Shown here one piece after another: positions 1 through 9,205 of a stretch of 64,000 nucleotides of DNA; the stretch's first letter is position 1, and each line of letters opens with the position of its first letter. The stretch comes from an uncultured Aquimarina sp. (lineage in GTDB: Bacteria; Bacteroidota; Bacteroidia; Flavobacteriales; Flavobacteriaceae): assembly GCA_947498815.1 (NCBI GenBank), contig CANMLU010000002.1:372001-436000 (forward strand), read 5' to 3'. The translations under genes were made by a program, and so were the position numbers. Below the pieces are notes generated by a model, which ran no database searches, was not told the origin of the DNA, and saw only the letters and a list, made by a program, of their open reading frames with translations.

Positions 1-566
1 TTTCTGGTTATGAAAATTCTTCTGAAACTGAAAATTCTTCTGAATTAGGGATTTCCAGAGCAAATTTCATAAAAAACCTATTGGTAGATTCAGGAGTCAA
101 TCCCGATCGAATTGTTACAAAACCACAATTAGAATCATATAACTATGATACCGATGGAAATTATAACGGTGGTATTCATATTGGTTTTAATCAATTGGAT
201 GAAGCTCGCATATCCGAAATTGAAAAAGGTGTCGCCAACAAGACACTGTATTCAAAGTTCGCGCAAAAAACGTTCACTCCGGATGCCACTTTGACTAATT
301 ATACACTTGAATTAAGAAATTACCTCGATAAATACCCTAATAAGTCAGTACAGATTATAGGTCATACTGATGATGTTGGTAAAGAAGAGGCAAATCTGTG
401 GTATGGACAAGAACGGGCAAACAACGTAAAGAACTACCTTATTTCTCAAGGTATTCCAAAAGCAAAAATAAAGGCTCTTTCTGAGGGTGAAACAAATCCC
501 ATTGCACCCAATGATAGTGAAGAAAACAAAGCCAAAAATAGAAGAATAGAAATCATTGTTAACTAA
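1..566 (+). CDS. OmpA-family peptidoglycan-binding protein, 3' part (start lies upstream of window)
   Basis: The frame is open from base 3 and no start codon belongs here, so the gene is cut by the window edge. What remains shows two OmpA/MotB-type modules in tandem. The tail of the first (around LGISRANFIKNLLVDSGV, bases 45-100) matches the RAxxVKxYL helix region of the second, complete one at about 265-560, which has IIGHTDDVG, ERANNVKNYLISQGI and a terminal NRRIEIIVN strand. Such domains bind peptidoglycan and tie outer-membrane proteins to the wall. The protein ends right after the second domain. It is followed 13 bases later by a small membrane protein gene and probably shares its transcript. 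The TTG at 81 is not a credible start, because coding continues upstream in the same frame. Family assignment is firm; the full architecture is unknown. Confidence 0.85.
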   Translation, partial: SGYENSSETENSSELGISRANFIKNLLVDSGVNPDRIVTKPQLESYNYDTDGNYNGGIHIGFNQLDEARISEIEKGVANKTLYSKFAQKTFTPDATLTNYTLELRNYLDKYPNKSVQIIGHTDDVGKEEANLWYGQERANNVKNYLISQGIPKAKIKALSEGETNPIAPNDSEENKAKNRRIEIIVN

Positions 567-579
567 ATACACAACAACT

Positions 580-1125
580 ATGTTAGATTTTTTAAACGAA
601 GCAAATTGGTGGTGTCTGCTACTATTATTAATCCTTGCTTTTTTACTTGGATGGATTTTATCAAGGTGGGCACTTAAAAATAAATATAAATCTGAGCTGG
701 AAGAATGTCAACGACAAAACACAAGATTAAAAAACGCTGGCAATCCAAAAGCAAAAACTACATTTTCAACTCCGATATCTGCAGAGGTTTCAGGTTCAGA
801 CACTGAAATCAAGGCCATAAAAACTAGAGATCACGGTGGAGTTGCTGTTGTCAATGAAAAAACAGACACGGGTGAAAAACCTACATTAAACTTTGATAGT
901 TTTGGCAAAGCTGATGCCTCTCAAAAGGACGATTTGAAACTTATAAGCGGTGTCGGTCCGTTTATAGAAGATAAGTTAAATGGAATTGGAATTTATACTT
1001 TTGATCAAATTAGTCGATTTACAAAAGAAGATATAGATACCGTCACACAGCTTATTAAGTTTTTTCCTGGTCGTATAGAAAGAGACAAATGGACTGATCA
1101 AGCTAAAAAGCTTAAAAACAATTAA
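580..1125 (+). CDS. Single-pass membrane protein with helix-hairpin-helix-like C-terminal domain
   Basis: The ATG at 580 is chosen over the TTG at 556, which would overlap the preceding stop codon. The 181-residue product starts with a strongly hydrophobic segment (residues about 8-27, WWCLLLLLILAFLLGWIL), then a charged coiled-coil-like stretch and a low-complexity linker. The last 65 residues carry DLKLISGVGPFIEDKLNGIG, the pattern of the small HhH-like domain (LxxIxGVGPxxxxxLxxxGI) found in Bacteroidota envelope proteins and at the end of some ribosomal or NADH-dehydrogenase-associated proteins. A nucleic-acid or protein contact is possible but unproven. It sits just behind the OmpA-type gene, which suggests an envelope role. 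A strong hairpin terminator follows 29 bases after the stop. Confidence 0.7.
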   Translation: MLDFLNEANWWCLLLLLILAFLLGWILSRWALKNKYKSELEECQRQNTRLKNAGNPKAKTTFSTPISAEVSGSDTEIKAIKTRDHGGVAVVNEKTDTGEKPTLNFDSFGKADASQKDDLKLISGVGPFIEDKLNGIGIYTFDQISRFTKEDIDTVTQLIKFFPGRIERDKWTDQAKKLKNN

Positions 1126-1154
1126 TTAAAATAAATTATCGTTTAAGAACTAAG

Positions 1155-1180
1155 AAACCTCCATAAATATGGAGGTTTTA
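1155..1180 (+). terminator. Rho-independent terminator after the OmpA-type / HhH membrane protein pair
   Basis: Perfect 10-bp stem AAACCTCCAT / ATGGAGGTTT (1155-1164 with 1169-1178), loop AAAT, followed by TTATTATTATT on the plus strand. Confidence 0.85.
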
Positions 1181-1216
1181 TTATTATTATCAAGAGATTC
1201 AGAAAATTGGAAAAAA

Positions 1217-1245
1217 GAAACCCCGAATTATTAATTCGGGGTTTC
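1217..1245 (-). terminator. Hairpin terminator of the 1568-residue secreted protein gene
   Basis: Stem GAAACCCCGAATTA paired with TAATTCGGGGTTTC. On the minus strand it follows the stop codon at 1291 and is followed by a T-rich stretch (the A-rich run at 1209-1216 on the plus strand). Confidence 0.85.
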
Positions 1246-1290
1246 CTATATAAGATATCTTAAAATTTAAGACATCTACTAATGAGAACA

Positions 1291-4200
1291 CTAGTTCTTT
1301 ATAAATCGTTTCACAATAGATTGACTATTTTCGGTAGCTAGTTCTATCACATATGGTCCTTCGGCTAAATCCTGAACACTAATCGTATTGTTAGAAATTA
1401 AACCTTTGTCAATAATCTGACCAATTACATTATATATTGTAAAACTAATTGCAGCATTTGTTTGCGTAGTTACACTAAGTGTATTTCCTGATACCGGATT
1501 TGGGAATAATCCCACATCAAATCCTACAGCTTCCTTGTTACCTAGAGTTAAGCTGGCAAATTCATCATTTGCAGCAGTAGTATTTGTTGTAGTTAAAGCA
1601 ATATTATCTACTGCCATATCACCAGACCATGAACTCCCAGAAGTACCTACAAAACGTAATTGTACAGAGTTTGCTGTATAACTATTTAAGCTTACATCGG
1701 CATTATTCCAAGAAGTGCCTTGGTTACCAGATATACTCCAAACTTCCGTCCAAGTACTTCCATCATCACCGCTAGCTTCTAATTTAAGATTTCCAACAGC
1801 AGTACCTGTCATTTGATATCTAAAGGTAAAGTTCGCTGCTGATGCACCACTAAGATCAAAACAAGGTGAATTCAAAATCGTGGTCTTACTTGGATTATTA
1901 GGGTTAGACGTTTCTACATAAACATAGAAACTTCCTTCCACAGCTCCAGAAGGTCCTGTTCCGTTTGATGGTGTTCCACCAGATTGACGAATCCAATCGA
2001 AATCATCTCCAGATCCTTGAGTCCATCCACCTAAACCTGCTTCGAAACCTTCTCCATATGGGAATGTAGAAATACCATTAGTACAACCTGTAACACCTCC
2101 TGGATTACAAGGTGCACAACTACTACCTCCACAATCTACTCCAGTTTCGTCTCCGTTCTGAATTCCATCAGTACATGTTGGTCCAGAACCAGAAGTAGCA
2201 TTAAGTGTAATATTATCAACTGCCATGTCACCAGACCATGAGCTACCAGAGGTTCCTACAAAACGTAGTTGCATAGACCCTCCAGTGTAACTTGCCAAAT
2301 TAACATTAGCAGAGTTCCACGCGGTCCCTTGATTACCCGATTGGATCCAAACCTGTGTCCAAGTACTTCCATTATCAGCGCTTGCTTCTAATTTAAGATT
2401 TCCAACGGCAGTACCCGTCATTTGATATCTAAATGTAATATTTGATGATGTTTTACCATTCAAATCAAAACATGGCGAGTTAAGAATTGTCGTTTTACTT
2501 GGATTATTAGGGTTTGAGGTCTCTACATAAACATAGAAACTCCCTTGATCTGCTGATGCAGGTCCTGTTCCATTTGATGGAGTTCCTCCGGATAGACGAA
2601 TCCAATCAAAATCATCACCTGATCCTTGAGACCAACCACCTAAACCTGATTCAAATCCTTCATTATACGGAAAAGCAGTTATACCATTTGTACAACCAGA
2701 TCCTCCAGTGTTACAAGGAGCACAACTACTTCCTCCACAATCTACACCGGTTTCATCTCCATTTTGGATACCATCAGTACATGTTGGTGTCGGTGCTTGA
2801 GCACTTGTATATCTTGCGGCCCATCCAGCAGCATTTACAGAAGCATCTGATGTGAATCTCACAAGCATTGCATTTCCTGAAGACACTACCTGACCAGGTA
2901 TTGTTGTACCATCAAATCTACCTAATTGAGCGGCAGAAGTATTTTCGCCATCATATACAGTCACAAAATCATAACCAGCTTCTGTATTAAAACTATCAAA
3001 ATTTAATGTTACCGTTCCTCCATTCGCAGGTTTTATTAACCAAGAACAATCTTGATTATCTCCATAGTTTTGAGCACCGCTACCATCAACGAAGTTACCA
3101 CTGTTTGCTGTTAATGTTGCTCCTCCATTACATGGATCTGCTGTTGCAACACTTGTTGTTGCATTTACTACATTACTGTCTGTTGATACATTACCAGCAG
3201 CATCTTTAGCTCTTACTTTAAAAGCATAAGCAGTACTTGCTGTAAGGCCAGTCATTGTTCTACTTGTTCCAGTAGCCGAAGCAACAAAAGCACCATTCTG
3301 ATATATATCATATCCTGATACTCCTATATTATCTGTAGATGCTGTCCAATTTAAATCAACACTGTTCTGTGTAACATTTGAAGCTACTAGACCTGTTGGA
3401 GCCGTTGGAGCTTGATTATCTGGAGCAGCATTACTAGTAAATGAACCTGTAAATACTCCTCGACCATATGTAGATGCTATAATTTTATTGTTATTATCAT
3501 TTCCTCCTACAGCCCAATAATCGAAAGACGTTACACTAGCATCGCTCATTCCATTTTGAGATTGCCTCCATGTTGGGTTTGTAGCATTAAAGTCATTTGT
3601 AACCCATACTCCAAGCTGCGTACCTACAATAACTTCAGTTCTATCTAAAGGATTTTGTAAAATATCTCTTACCGGAATGTCTGGAAGGTCACCTTCTCTA
3701 CTTACCCAACTTGTTCCTCCATTTGAAGAAGACCAAACACTAGTCACTCCATAATTGTGCATGGTTACTAATATATCATTCGCAGTTGCACCATATCTAA
3801 CAGAAGAAACCGAACCAATAAATGGCGTAGTTATTTCTGCCCATGTAGCGGATCCAACTCCTACATTAGTAAGTCTCAATATACCACCTGTCGCGGTTCC
3901 CACCAACCACGTATTATTTGCAAAAGGAGATGCAATAAATGCAGTTGGTTTACTTGTTAATAATGCATTTGTAATATTTGCTTTACTATTGGCTGCGACA
4001 TTAATTGTTTTTATCGCAAAACTACCTCCAGATGAAGCATTTGTAAGCAAGTAATTTGCATCACTATCGTATCCCATTTGGTTTACGAAATCACCTGTAT
4101 TTTCTTGTAGCAATGTTGTTGCGCCGCCTTGACGTCTTCCTCGACCATCCCATGGTAAATTAAATCTATAAATATTATTATTGGTAAAAGTAGCAGTCAT

Positions 4201-5997
4201 GTACTGACCATCTTTATCAACAAAAGTATAAAACCCATCACCATCAGATAATTCTTCAGAACCATTAATACCTGGAGATGTATTTCTAAACGCTTGTGAA
4301 CCATTATCCTGCGCACCTGCAGTAAATATACCTGCAGTATCACCTACTCCATTAGGGCCGATCCCGGCTTTTACATATTGAGTTACATTATAGTTATTGT
4401 TTCTAGCTCCAAAAACACTCGAGTTTTGAGCATTCGATAAGTTAGAAGCATAAAATATACCTCCGTCATTACCAAAAATTGCTTGATTTGAATTTCCTGG
4501 TCTAAATGTCATTGCATGCTGATCTGCATGAACAAATGAAACAGATAATCCGGCCAAACCAGAATTGTTAGACCATTTTGAAATTTGAGACCAAGAGTTT
4601 CCACCATTGGTAGATTTGAAAAGGTCAATACCTCCAACATACACTATATTATCATTTGTAGGATCTGCTTCTATCATTAGATCATAAAAAGACTGTCCTC
4701 TTGTAAAATCATTATCAGGAATACCTGCATCTGCGTCATTAGGCAAAGCCGTTTCGGTAACAGTTGCAAATCCATCGGTTGTTCTGTAAATATGCACAGG
4801 ACTAGTAGAACCTTGAGTAAGTGCATACATTTTATTCGGATTTGTTGTTGAAGTTTCTAATTCTACTCTATTCGAATCTGCAAGAGGAGAAGCTGCTGCT
4901 TCTGTCCACGTGCCACCATCTGTAGAACTAAATACTCTACCTCCTCCATCACCTCCAATACCTGGAGTCGTAATCGTACCCATCCATAGGGTATTATTTG
5001 CACTAATTTCAATATCATTAGGGATATAGTAGTAATTAGTACCACTAAAATCAAAACTAAAGTTAGTTCCTTCAATTCTGTTCCAAGTACTACCACCATC
5101 AATAGATCTATATAATCCGGCAGATTGCAATCCTAACCAATTAGAAGGGCTTGAAGCATCTCCGTAAACATGTGCTCCTACTCCAACAAATAATTCAGTC
5201 CGATTTTGAGCTGTATTATTCCAAGCTACAATATCGTTAACGTAGAAAAGACCTGAAAGAAATATGTTACTTGCATTAAAATTAATGGTTCCACCGCCAG
5301 CAGCCGGTATGGTTAAAGCTTGCCAGCTATTACCGCCATCTGTAGAACGATATACTCCGTTACCTACAACATCTCCTGCTGTATACTGCTCTCCCGTACC
5401 TATATACATTGTGTTGGAATTTCTTGGATCTACTGTTATAGAAGTAACAGAAAGGTTCCCAGGAACATTTTGTACGCGGCTCCATTGAGAAGAAGCAGAG
5501 GTAATATCATTATTTATCCATAAACCTCCACTAACACCACCGGCATATACTCTTTTGTTGGTAGCATCATTAGGATCAAAAATCATGGCTCTGGTTCGTC
5601 CACCAACATCATTTGGTCCACGTTCAATCCAAGGATTACTAGCATCATCTCCAGGAGCTCTCTTCATTGCTGCACTGGCCTTTAATTGCTTTTGTAGTTC
5701 ATAAATTTTTTCAGGATGTGTATTCCCCGTTGTTGGACTAATTGTTAACTCCCACATTTGTTCAAAATATTGTTTGGGAGGAAGTCCTTTAGCTTTTCTC
5801 TCTTTCTTAGTAAGATTAATAGTCTCCTTAAATGGACTATTCTTTAAAAATTCTGAGTGTTGCTTTCGAAGACTTACGATTTTATTTTTGTCTTCATTTT
5901 TGTTGGGTTTGACTTTCTTTAACTGGGTTAACACAGAAACAGAAAGCACAACCAAGCCTAGGCCCAGTAGAATGGGGCGAATCAATCTTCTTTTCAT
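1291..5997 (-). CDS. Large secreted multidomain protein with BNR/sortilin-like propeller, FN3, CUB, two MAM-like modules and T9SS sorting tail
   Basis: 1568 residues. An N-terminal signal/anchor (residues about 8-25, ILLGLGLVVLSVSVLTQ) is followed by a propeller region (about 118-850) with repeated S/T-DGG-W (Asp-box/BNR) motifs such as YRSTDGGNSW, as in sortilin and glycosidase-type propellers. Then come a fibronectin III domain (about 855-945), a CUB-like domain (about 950-1065), and two nearly identical modules (about 1072-1265 and 1273-1468), each made of a Cys-rich linker CTDGIQNGDETGVDCGG plus a MAM-like jelly roll. The last 80 residues (FDVGLFPNPVSGNTLSV onward, ending IVKRFIKN) are a type A T9SS C-terminal signal. 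Export through T9SS to the cell surface or medium is therefore expected; the substrate is unknown. The gene is monocistronic, with its own terminator at 1217-1245 and a plausible promoter at 6022-6052. Confidence 0.85.
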   Translation of the reverse strand: MKRRLIRPILLGLGLVVLSVSVLTQLKKVKPNKNEDKNKIVSLRKQHSEFLKNSPFKETINLTKKERKAKGLPPKQYFEQMWELTISPTTGNTHPEKIYELQKQLKASAAMKRAPGDDASNPWIERGPNDVGGRTRAMIFDPNDATNKRVYAGGVSGGLWINNDITSASSQWSRVQNVPGNLSVTSITVDPRNSNTMYIGTGEQYTAGDVVGNGVYRSTDGGNSWQALTIPAAGGGTINFNASNIFLSGLFYVNDIVAWNNTAQNRTELFVGVGAHVYGDASSPSNWLGLQSAGLYRSIDGGSTWNRIEGTNFSFDFSGTNYYYIPNDIEISANNTLWMGTITTPGIGGDGGGRVFSSTDGGTWTEAAASPLADSNRVELETSTTNPNKMYALTQGSTSPVHIYRTTDGFATVTETALPNDADAGIPDNDFTRGQSFYDLMIEADPTNDNIVYVGGIDLFKSTNGGNSWSQISKWSNNSGLAGLSVSFVHADQHAMTFRPGNSNQAIFGNDGGIFYASNLSNAQNSSVFGARNNNYNVTQYVKAGIGPNGVGDTAGIFTAGAQDNGSQAFRNTSPGINGSEELSDGDGFYTFVDKDGQYMTATFTNNNIYRFNLPWDGRGRRQGGATTLLQENTGDFVNQMGYDSDANYLLTNASSGGSFAIKTINVAANSKANITNALLTSKPTAFIASPFANNTWLVGTATGGILRLTNVGVGSATWAEITTPFIGSVSSVRYGATANDILVTMHNYGVTSVWSSSNGGTSWVSREGDLPDIPVRDILQNPLDRTEVIVGTQLGVWVTNDFNATNPTWRQSQNGMSDASVTSFDYWAVGGNDNNNKIIASTYGRGVFTGSFTSNAAPDNQAPTAPTGLVASNVTQNSVDLNWTASTDNIGVSGYDIYQNGAFVASATGTSRTMTGLTASTAYAFKVRAKDAAGNVSTDSNVVNATTSVATADPCNGGATLTANSGNFVDGSGAQNYGDNQDCSWLIKPANGGTVTLNFDSFNTEAGYDFVTVYDGENTSAAQLGRFDGTTIPGQVVSSGNAMLVRFTSDASVNAAGWAARYTSAQAPTPTCTDGIQNGDETGVDCGGSSCAPCNTGGSGCTNGITAFPYNEGFESGLGGWSQGSGDDFDWIRLSGGTPSNGTGPASADQGSFYVYVETSNPNNPSKTTILNSPCFDLNGKTSSNITFRYQMTGTAVGNLKLEASADNGSTWTQVWIQSGNQGTAWNSANVNLASYTGGSMQLRFVGTSGSSWSGDMAVDNITLNATSGSGPTCTDGIQNGDETGVDCGGSSCAPCNPGGVTGCTNGISTFPYGEGFEAGLGGWTQGSGDDFDWIRQSGGTPSNGTGPSGAVEGSFYVYVETSNPNNPSKTTILNSPCFDLSGASAANFTFRYQMTGTAVGNLKLEASGDDGSTWTEVWSISGNQGTSWNNADVSLNSYTANSVQLRFVGTSGSSWSGDMAVDNIALTTTNTTAANDEFASLTLGNKEAVGFDVGLFPNPVSGNTLSVTTQTNAAISFTIYNVIGQIIDKGLISNNTISVQDLAEGPYVIELATENSQSIVKRFIKN
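1594..2175 (-). repeat. Tandem protein-module repeat, copy 2 (Cys-rich linker plus MAM-like domain)
   Basis: This segment of the secreted protein gene is nearly the same in protein and closely similar in DNA to 2201-2781. Both encode CTDGIQNGDETGVDCGG, then FPYGEGFEAGLGGW (FPYNEGFESGLGGW in the other copy), ending SWSGDMAVDNI. It is an in-gene module duplication of about 194 codons. Confidence 0.85.
2201..2781 (-). repeat. Tandem protein-module repeat, copy 1 (Cys-rich linker plus MAM-like domain)
   Basis: Partner of 1594-2175. Protein identity is high over the whole module; synonymous differences are visible in the DNA, so the duplication is not brand new or has been partly homogenised. Confidence 0.85.
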
Positions 5998-6021
5998 AAA
6001 TTATAAGTTGAGTTTGAGGTT

Positions 6022-6052
6022 TAAAAGTAATTTATTTACGGTTATTAACCAA
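6022..6052 (-). promoter_or_regulatory. Predicted Bacteroidota-type promoter of the secreted T9SS cargo gene
   Basis: Read on the minus strand: TTG (inside TTTG) at 6052-6050, spacer of 20, then TACTTTTA at 6029-6022, one base away from TAnnTTTG. It lies 25 bases before the start codon at 5997. Confidence 0.45.
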
Positions 6053-6141
6053 ATTTTAACACACTTATAAGTATTCTTTAACAAAGAAAATGAAGAATCG
6101 GCAATATATAAATTTTAAAATATTAATGTCACAAAAAAAGA

Positions 6142-6173
6142 AAGGCCGTTTGTTAAATTTAACAAACGGCCTT
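6142..6173 (-). terminator. Perfect 32-bp palindromic terminator after the prohibitin-like gene
   Basis: Sixteen bases (AAGGCCGTTTGTTAAA) are followed directly by their reverse complement. It sits 20 bases beyond the stop codon of the minus-strand gene at 6194 and has T-rich sequence after it (TTTCTTTTTTTG on the minus strand), so it acts as a terminator there. Confidence 0.8.
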
Positions 6174-6193
6174 AAAATTAATCTTTCTTTTAT

Positions 6194-7012
6194 CTATTGA
6201 TTCCCCAGAATCAAAGGCATCCCATCTTTTCCTGAACCTACAACTACTACTTTGGCATTTGGAGATTTAGCAAGTTGCAAAGTGGCCTCTATACCTTTTT
6301 CTTTCAGAATCTTGTCGGTTAATGACGCACTTAAAATAGTATTGGCTGCTGCTTTACCTTCGGCATCAATTCTTTGCCTTTCTGCTTCCTTTGTCGCTTT
6401 TTCAATTCTAAATTCATACTCCAAAGATTCCTGTTCTTGTTTAAGTTTGCGTTCAATAGCTTCTTTTATTGCTACAGGAAGTGTAACATCTCTAACCAAA
6501 ACAGCATTTAATTGTACATGCTGTCCTTCAACTTTTTTCTTGGTCTCTTCGAAAATCTCATTTTGTATCGCATCTCTTTTTGTAGAATACAATTGTTCTG
6601 GAGTATACCTTCCCACCACACTTCTTGCGACTGCTCTGATTTCAGGAACGATTACTATATTTAAATAATCTTCTCCTTTGGTTTGATGCAATAATCCTAA
6701 TTTCTCTATTTTTGGTTGATATAAAACAGATACATCCAGAGATATTTCTAGCCCATTCGAGGATAGTACTTGCATTTTCTTTTCAAATACTTCCTGTTGT
6801 TTTGTATTATATACATATACTTTGTTCCAAGGAGCAATAATATGAAATCCTTCTCCCAATGCAGGCTGATCCGTAACTACACCGCCTCCAAAGGTTTTAA
6901 ACAAAACCCCTGCTTCACCATAACCAATGTTTACTGAAGATTTCGAAATAAAGACAATTAATAATACAATAACAATAAGAATAGGTAATCCTATTTTTGG
7001 TAATTTTTCCAT
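6194..7012 (-). CDS. Prohibitin-like SPFH/band-7 membrane protein
   Basis: 272 residues. One N-terminal transmembrane segment (about 8-26, IGLPILIVIVLLIVFISK) is followed by an SPFH/PHB domain (YGEAGVLFKTFGG, HIIAPWNKVYVYNTKQQE, AVARSVVGRYTPEQLYSTKR) and a long charged helix (RKLKQEQESLEYEFRIEKA) typical of prohibitins, which form large membrane ring assemblies that scaffold proteases and lipids. The length is normal for the family. The gene begins 20 bases after the stop of the VWA membrane protein gene and probably shares its transcript; the palindrome at 6142-6173 ends the unit. The role in this organism is inferred only from the family. Confidence 0.88.
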   Translation of the reverse strand: MEKLPKIGLPILIVIVLLIVFISKSSVNIGYGEAGVLFKTFGGGVVTDQPALGEGFHIIAPWNKVYVYNTKQQEVFEKKMQVLSSNGLEISLDVSVLYQPKIEKLGLLHQTKGEDYLNIVIVPEIRAVARSVVGRYTPEQLYSTKRDAIQNEIFEETKKKVEGQHVQLNAVLVRDVTLPVAIKEAIERKLKQEQESLEYEFRIEKATKEAERQRIDAEGKAAANTILSASLTDKILKEKGIEATLQLAKSPNAKVVVVGSGKDGMPLILGNQ

Positions 7013-7032
7013 AATAATTTTGAGTTTTAATT

Positions 7033-9063
7033 TTAAATAAGTCCGTTATATTTTCGTGCAAACCACTCTAATGTGAGTAAGAAAATAACAATTGCTAATA
7101 GATATTTCCAATCTATTAAAGATACTATATTTTCCTTGCTTTTTTGAATAGATTGATATCGTTGATCATTGATTAAATTTTTAACCAATTCATCTTTCTG
7201 ATCCAAATAGTAGGAAGCTCCATTAGTATTAGTAGCCACCTGCTGTAGTTTTGTTACATCGGCATTAAGAAATTGTTGTTCTACATTATACTCTAAAACA
7301 GTAAAACTACCAGATCTTGACATATTTTCTCCTACAACTATCACCGTATAATCATAATTACCAGCTGATAAACTACTTAAATCTACCTCATAAGAATTGT
7401 TTTTCAGCAACATTGGAATAGTCTGACTAGCCTCTGTATCCTTATTCTTAATAACTATCCGTAAATTTCCTCTACGATCGAATTCATAGTTTTTAGTGAA
7501 ATACTCTGCCTTTATTTTGATACCAGCATTGCCATAATAAAAAGATTCAGAGATTGAATTTAATCGGCTTTTTCTTTTATTTGAAGCTAAATATTGAATT
7601 AACTTTCCAAAAAAAGTATCAAAATTTTCAAAACTTTTTGTATCCAAATAATTCTGAGCCCTCCAACGCCACATACCTTCTCCTAATAATATTGCCTCAC
7701 GTATACCATCTGCCTCGAGGGTAACTAAAAGTGGTTCTTCTGTTTCAATATTACTTATTGTTCTATATAACAGTGGATCATATGTAGCATTAACTCGAAT
7801 CTCCCCAAAGGTTCCTATCAATGGTGGATAATTTTCAAAACCAATGTCGTCATGCAAAAATGTACCATAATTACTATTGAATCTTGGCACATAATACTCC
7901 GTTTGCCTAGTAATTTCTTGACTGTACTTCTTTTGTACTCTGTTCAAAAAGTTCCAATCTGTTGTAGCTCCTGTAATTGTGAAGTAATTTTTTCTAAGAG
8001 CACTCAGCTCTTCATAAACTGCTCTAAATCTTGCATTAGGTTGATATATTATAATTAGTTGATAGTTATCTAAATCCTTTACTTCTGAAGGTCTTTTTAT
8101 TTCAATACTTCGTCTTTCATTACTCTCAACACTTTTCTTGATTGCGCCCAAATCGGGATGTACCATATCGCTAATCAAGAGTATATTAGTTTTTTGGTCG
8201 ATTACCTCTACGCCAAAAGTTTTGTTGTTATTGATTATATTCTTTTCGCCAGTAACAGGAATTAAATGTGCTTTGTACTGAATAACACCGGCTCTACTGG
8301 CCGGTAAAGTGAAATTTAAAATTTTTGAATTATCACTTTCTGAAAAAGAAACAGGTTGTGAATAAACAATACTTTTCCCAGACTTTACCTCAAATTTTGT
8401 AGTAATACTTTTTTCTCCAGAATATGTGATGATGACTTCAACTGGAAATTTATTTTTCAAATATGCGTAACGATTAACGTTGAGCTGTTGGATTTTGGTA
8501 TCCATTACAACAGCCGTATCTCCAACAATTACTGGATAAACAGACTGCTTATATCTTCTACTCCCAAATTGATAATCTTTACCATAGGTTTGATTTCCAT
8601 CGGTAATCAAAACAGTTGGCGCTATAGAATTCTTATAGATTTGATCCAGGTCGTCTAAAGCCTTTGAAATATTAGTTTGTTTTTCGTTAAAAGAAAAACG
8701 CAATGAATCACTTAATTCTTTTGAAAACGAATAGTAAACAACATTAAATCTATTCTTAAGATCACTGTTCTGCTGAATTTGACTTACTAGCTCAGTAACC
8801 GCTTGATCTTCTTTAAGATGTTTTATTGAGGAAGAATTATCCACAGCTATAACCAACGAAGGTTTCTCTGTGTAATATTTTTTTTGTTTAAATGCGGGGT
8901 TAATTAATAGAAGTAACAGAGCAAAAACACTTAGAAAGCGTAAAAAAGCAAAGAACAGTGTATTCTTCTTCCTGCTCTTTGCCTTATGTATATATTGAAA
9001 AAGCGCTACAATCAGTGCGATTATAAAAGCCGCTATTATCAGTAAAATAGTCTCTGTTTGCAT
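7033..9063 (-). CDS. Membrane-anchored von Willebrand factor A domain protein
   Basis: 676 residues. Two N-terminal membrane segments (about 5-23 and 38-57) are followed by a VWA fold that starts at SLVIAVDNSSSIKHL, a DxSxS MIDAS metal site (DNSSS), with the TDG loop (VLITDGNQTYGKDY) about 85 residues later. The middle part contains beta-rich segments and what looks like a glutamine-amidotransferase-like fold (NILLISDMVHPD, DNYQLIIIYQP); the end has a single membrane helix (WKYLLAIVIFLLTLEWFA). The layout resembles Bacteroidota proteins with an extracytoplasmic VWA module held between terminal helices; the function is not known. Only 20 bases separate it from the downstream prohibitin-like gene. 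Confidence 0.75.
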   Translation of the reverse strand: MQTETILLIIAAFIIALIVALFQYIHKAKSRKKNTLFFAFLRFLSVFALLLLLINPAFKQKKYYTEKPSLVIAVDNSSSIKHLKEDQAVTELVSQIQQNSDLKNRFNVVYYSFSKELSDSLRFSFNEKQTNISKALDDLDQIYKNSIAPTVLITDGNQTYGKDYQFGSRRYKQSVYPVIVGDTAVVMDTKIQQLNVNRYAYLKNKFPVEVIITYSGEKSITTKFEVKSGKSIVYSQPVSFSESDNSKILNFTLPASRAGVIQYKAHLIPVTGEKNIINNNKTFGVEVIDQKTNILLISDMVHPDLGAIKKSVESNERRSIEIKRPSEVKDLDNYQLIIIYQPNARFRAVYEELSALRKNYFTITGATTDWNFLNRVQKKYSQEITRQTEYYVPRFNSNYGTFLHDDIGFENYPPLIGTFGEIRVNATYDPLLYRTISNIETEEPLLVTLEADGIREAILLGEGMWRWRAQNYLDTKSFENFDTFFGKLIQYLASNKRKSRLNSISESFYYGNAGIKIKAEYFTKNYEFDRRGNLRIVIKNKDTEASQTIPMLLKNNSYEVDLSSLSAGNYDYTVIVVGENMSRSGSFTVLEYNVEQQFLNADVTKLQQVATNTNGASYYLDQKDELVKNLINDQRYQSIQKSKENIVSLIDWKYLLAIVIFLLTLEWFARKYNGLI

Positions 9064-9205
9064 TCTAAAAATTACGACATATGATGGTTAGTTTACGAAT
9101 TATTAAACTGTAACCAGTTTCATATAAATCGAAATTTAGTGCTTTTAGCATCAAAAAATATTAAAATCTTCAAAAAATCACTCAAAAGTTATTATTGACA
9201 ACATA

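Noticed and set aside
556-579. TTG start for the small membrane protein
   Set aside because: It would overlap the OmpA-type gene's stop; the ATG at 580 gives a clean hydrophobic N-terminus.
1594-2781. Tandem DNA repeats as a mobile or phase-variable cassette
   Set aside because: They are in frame and encode protein modules; no recombinase or site-specific repeat borders were seen.
3755-4054. Plus-strand open frame inside the T9SS cargo gene, with several similar ones between 2514 and 5523
   Set aside because: Opposite-strand shadows of a well-supported 1568-residue gene; repetitive composition creates them.
6142-6173. Perfect 32-bp palindrome as a possible operator
   Set aside because: Its place 20 bases after a stop codon and the T-rich tail on the minus strand fit a terminator better.
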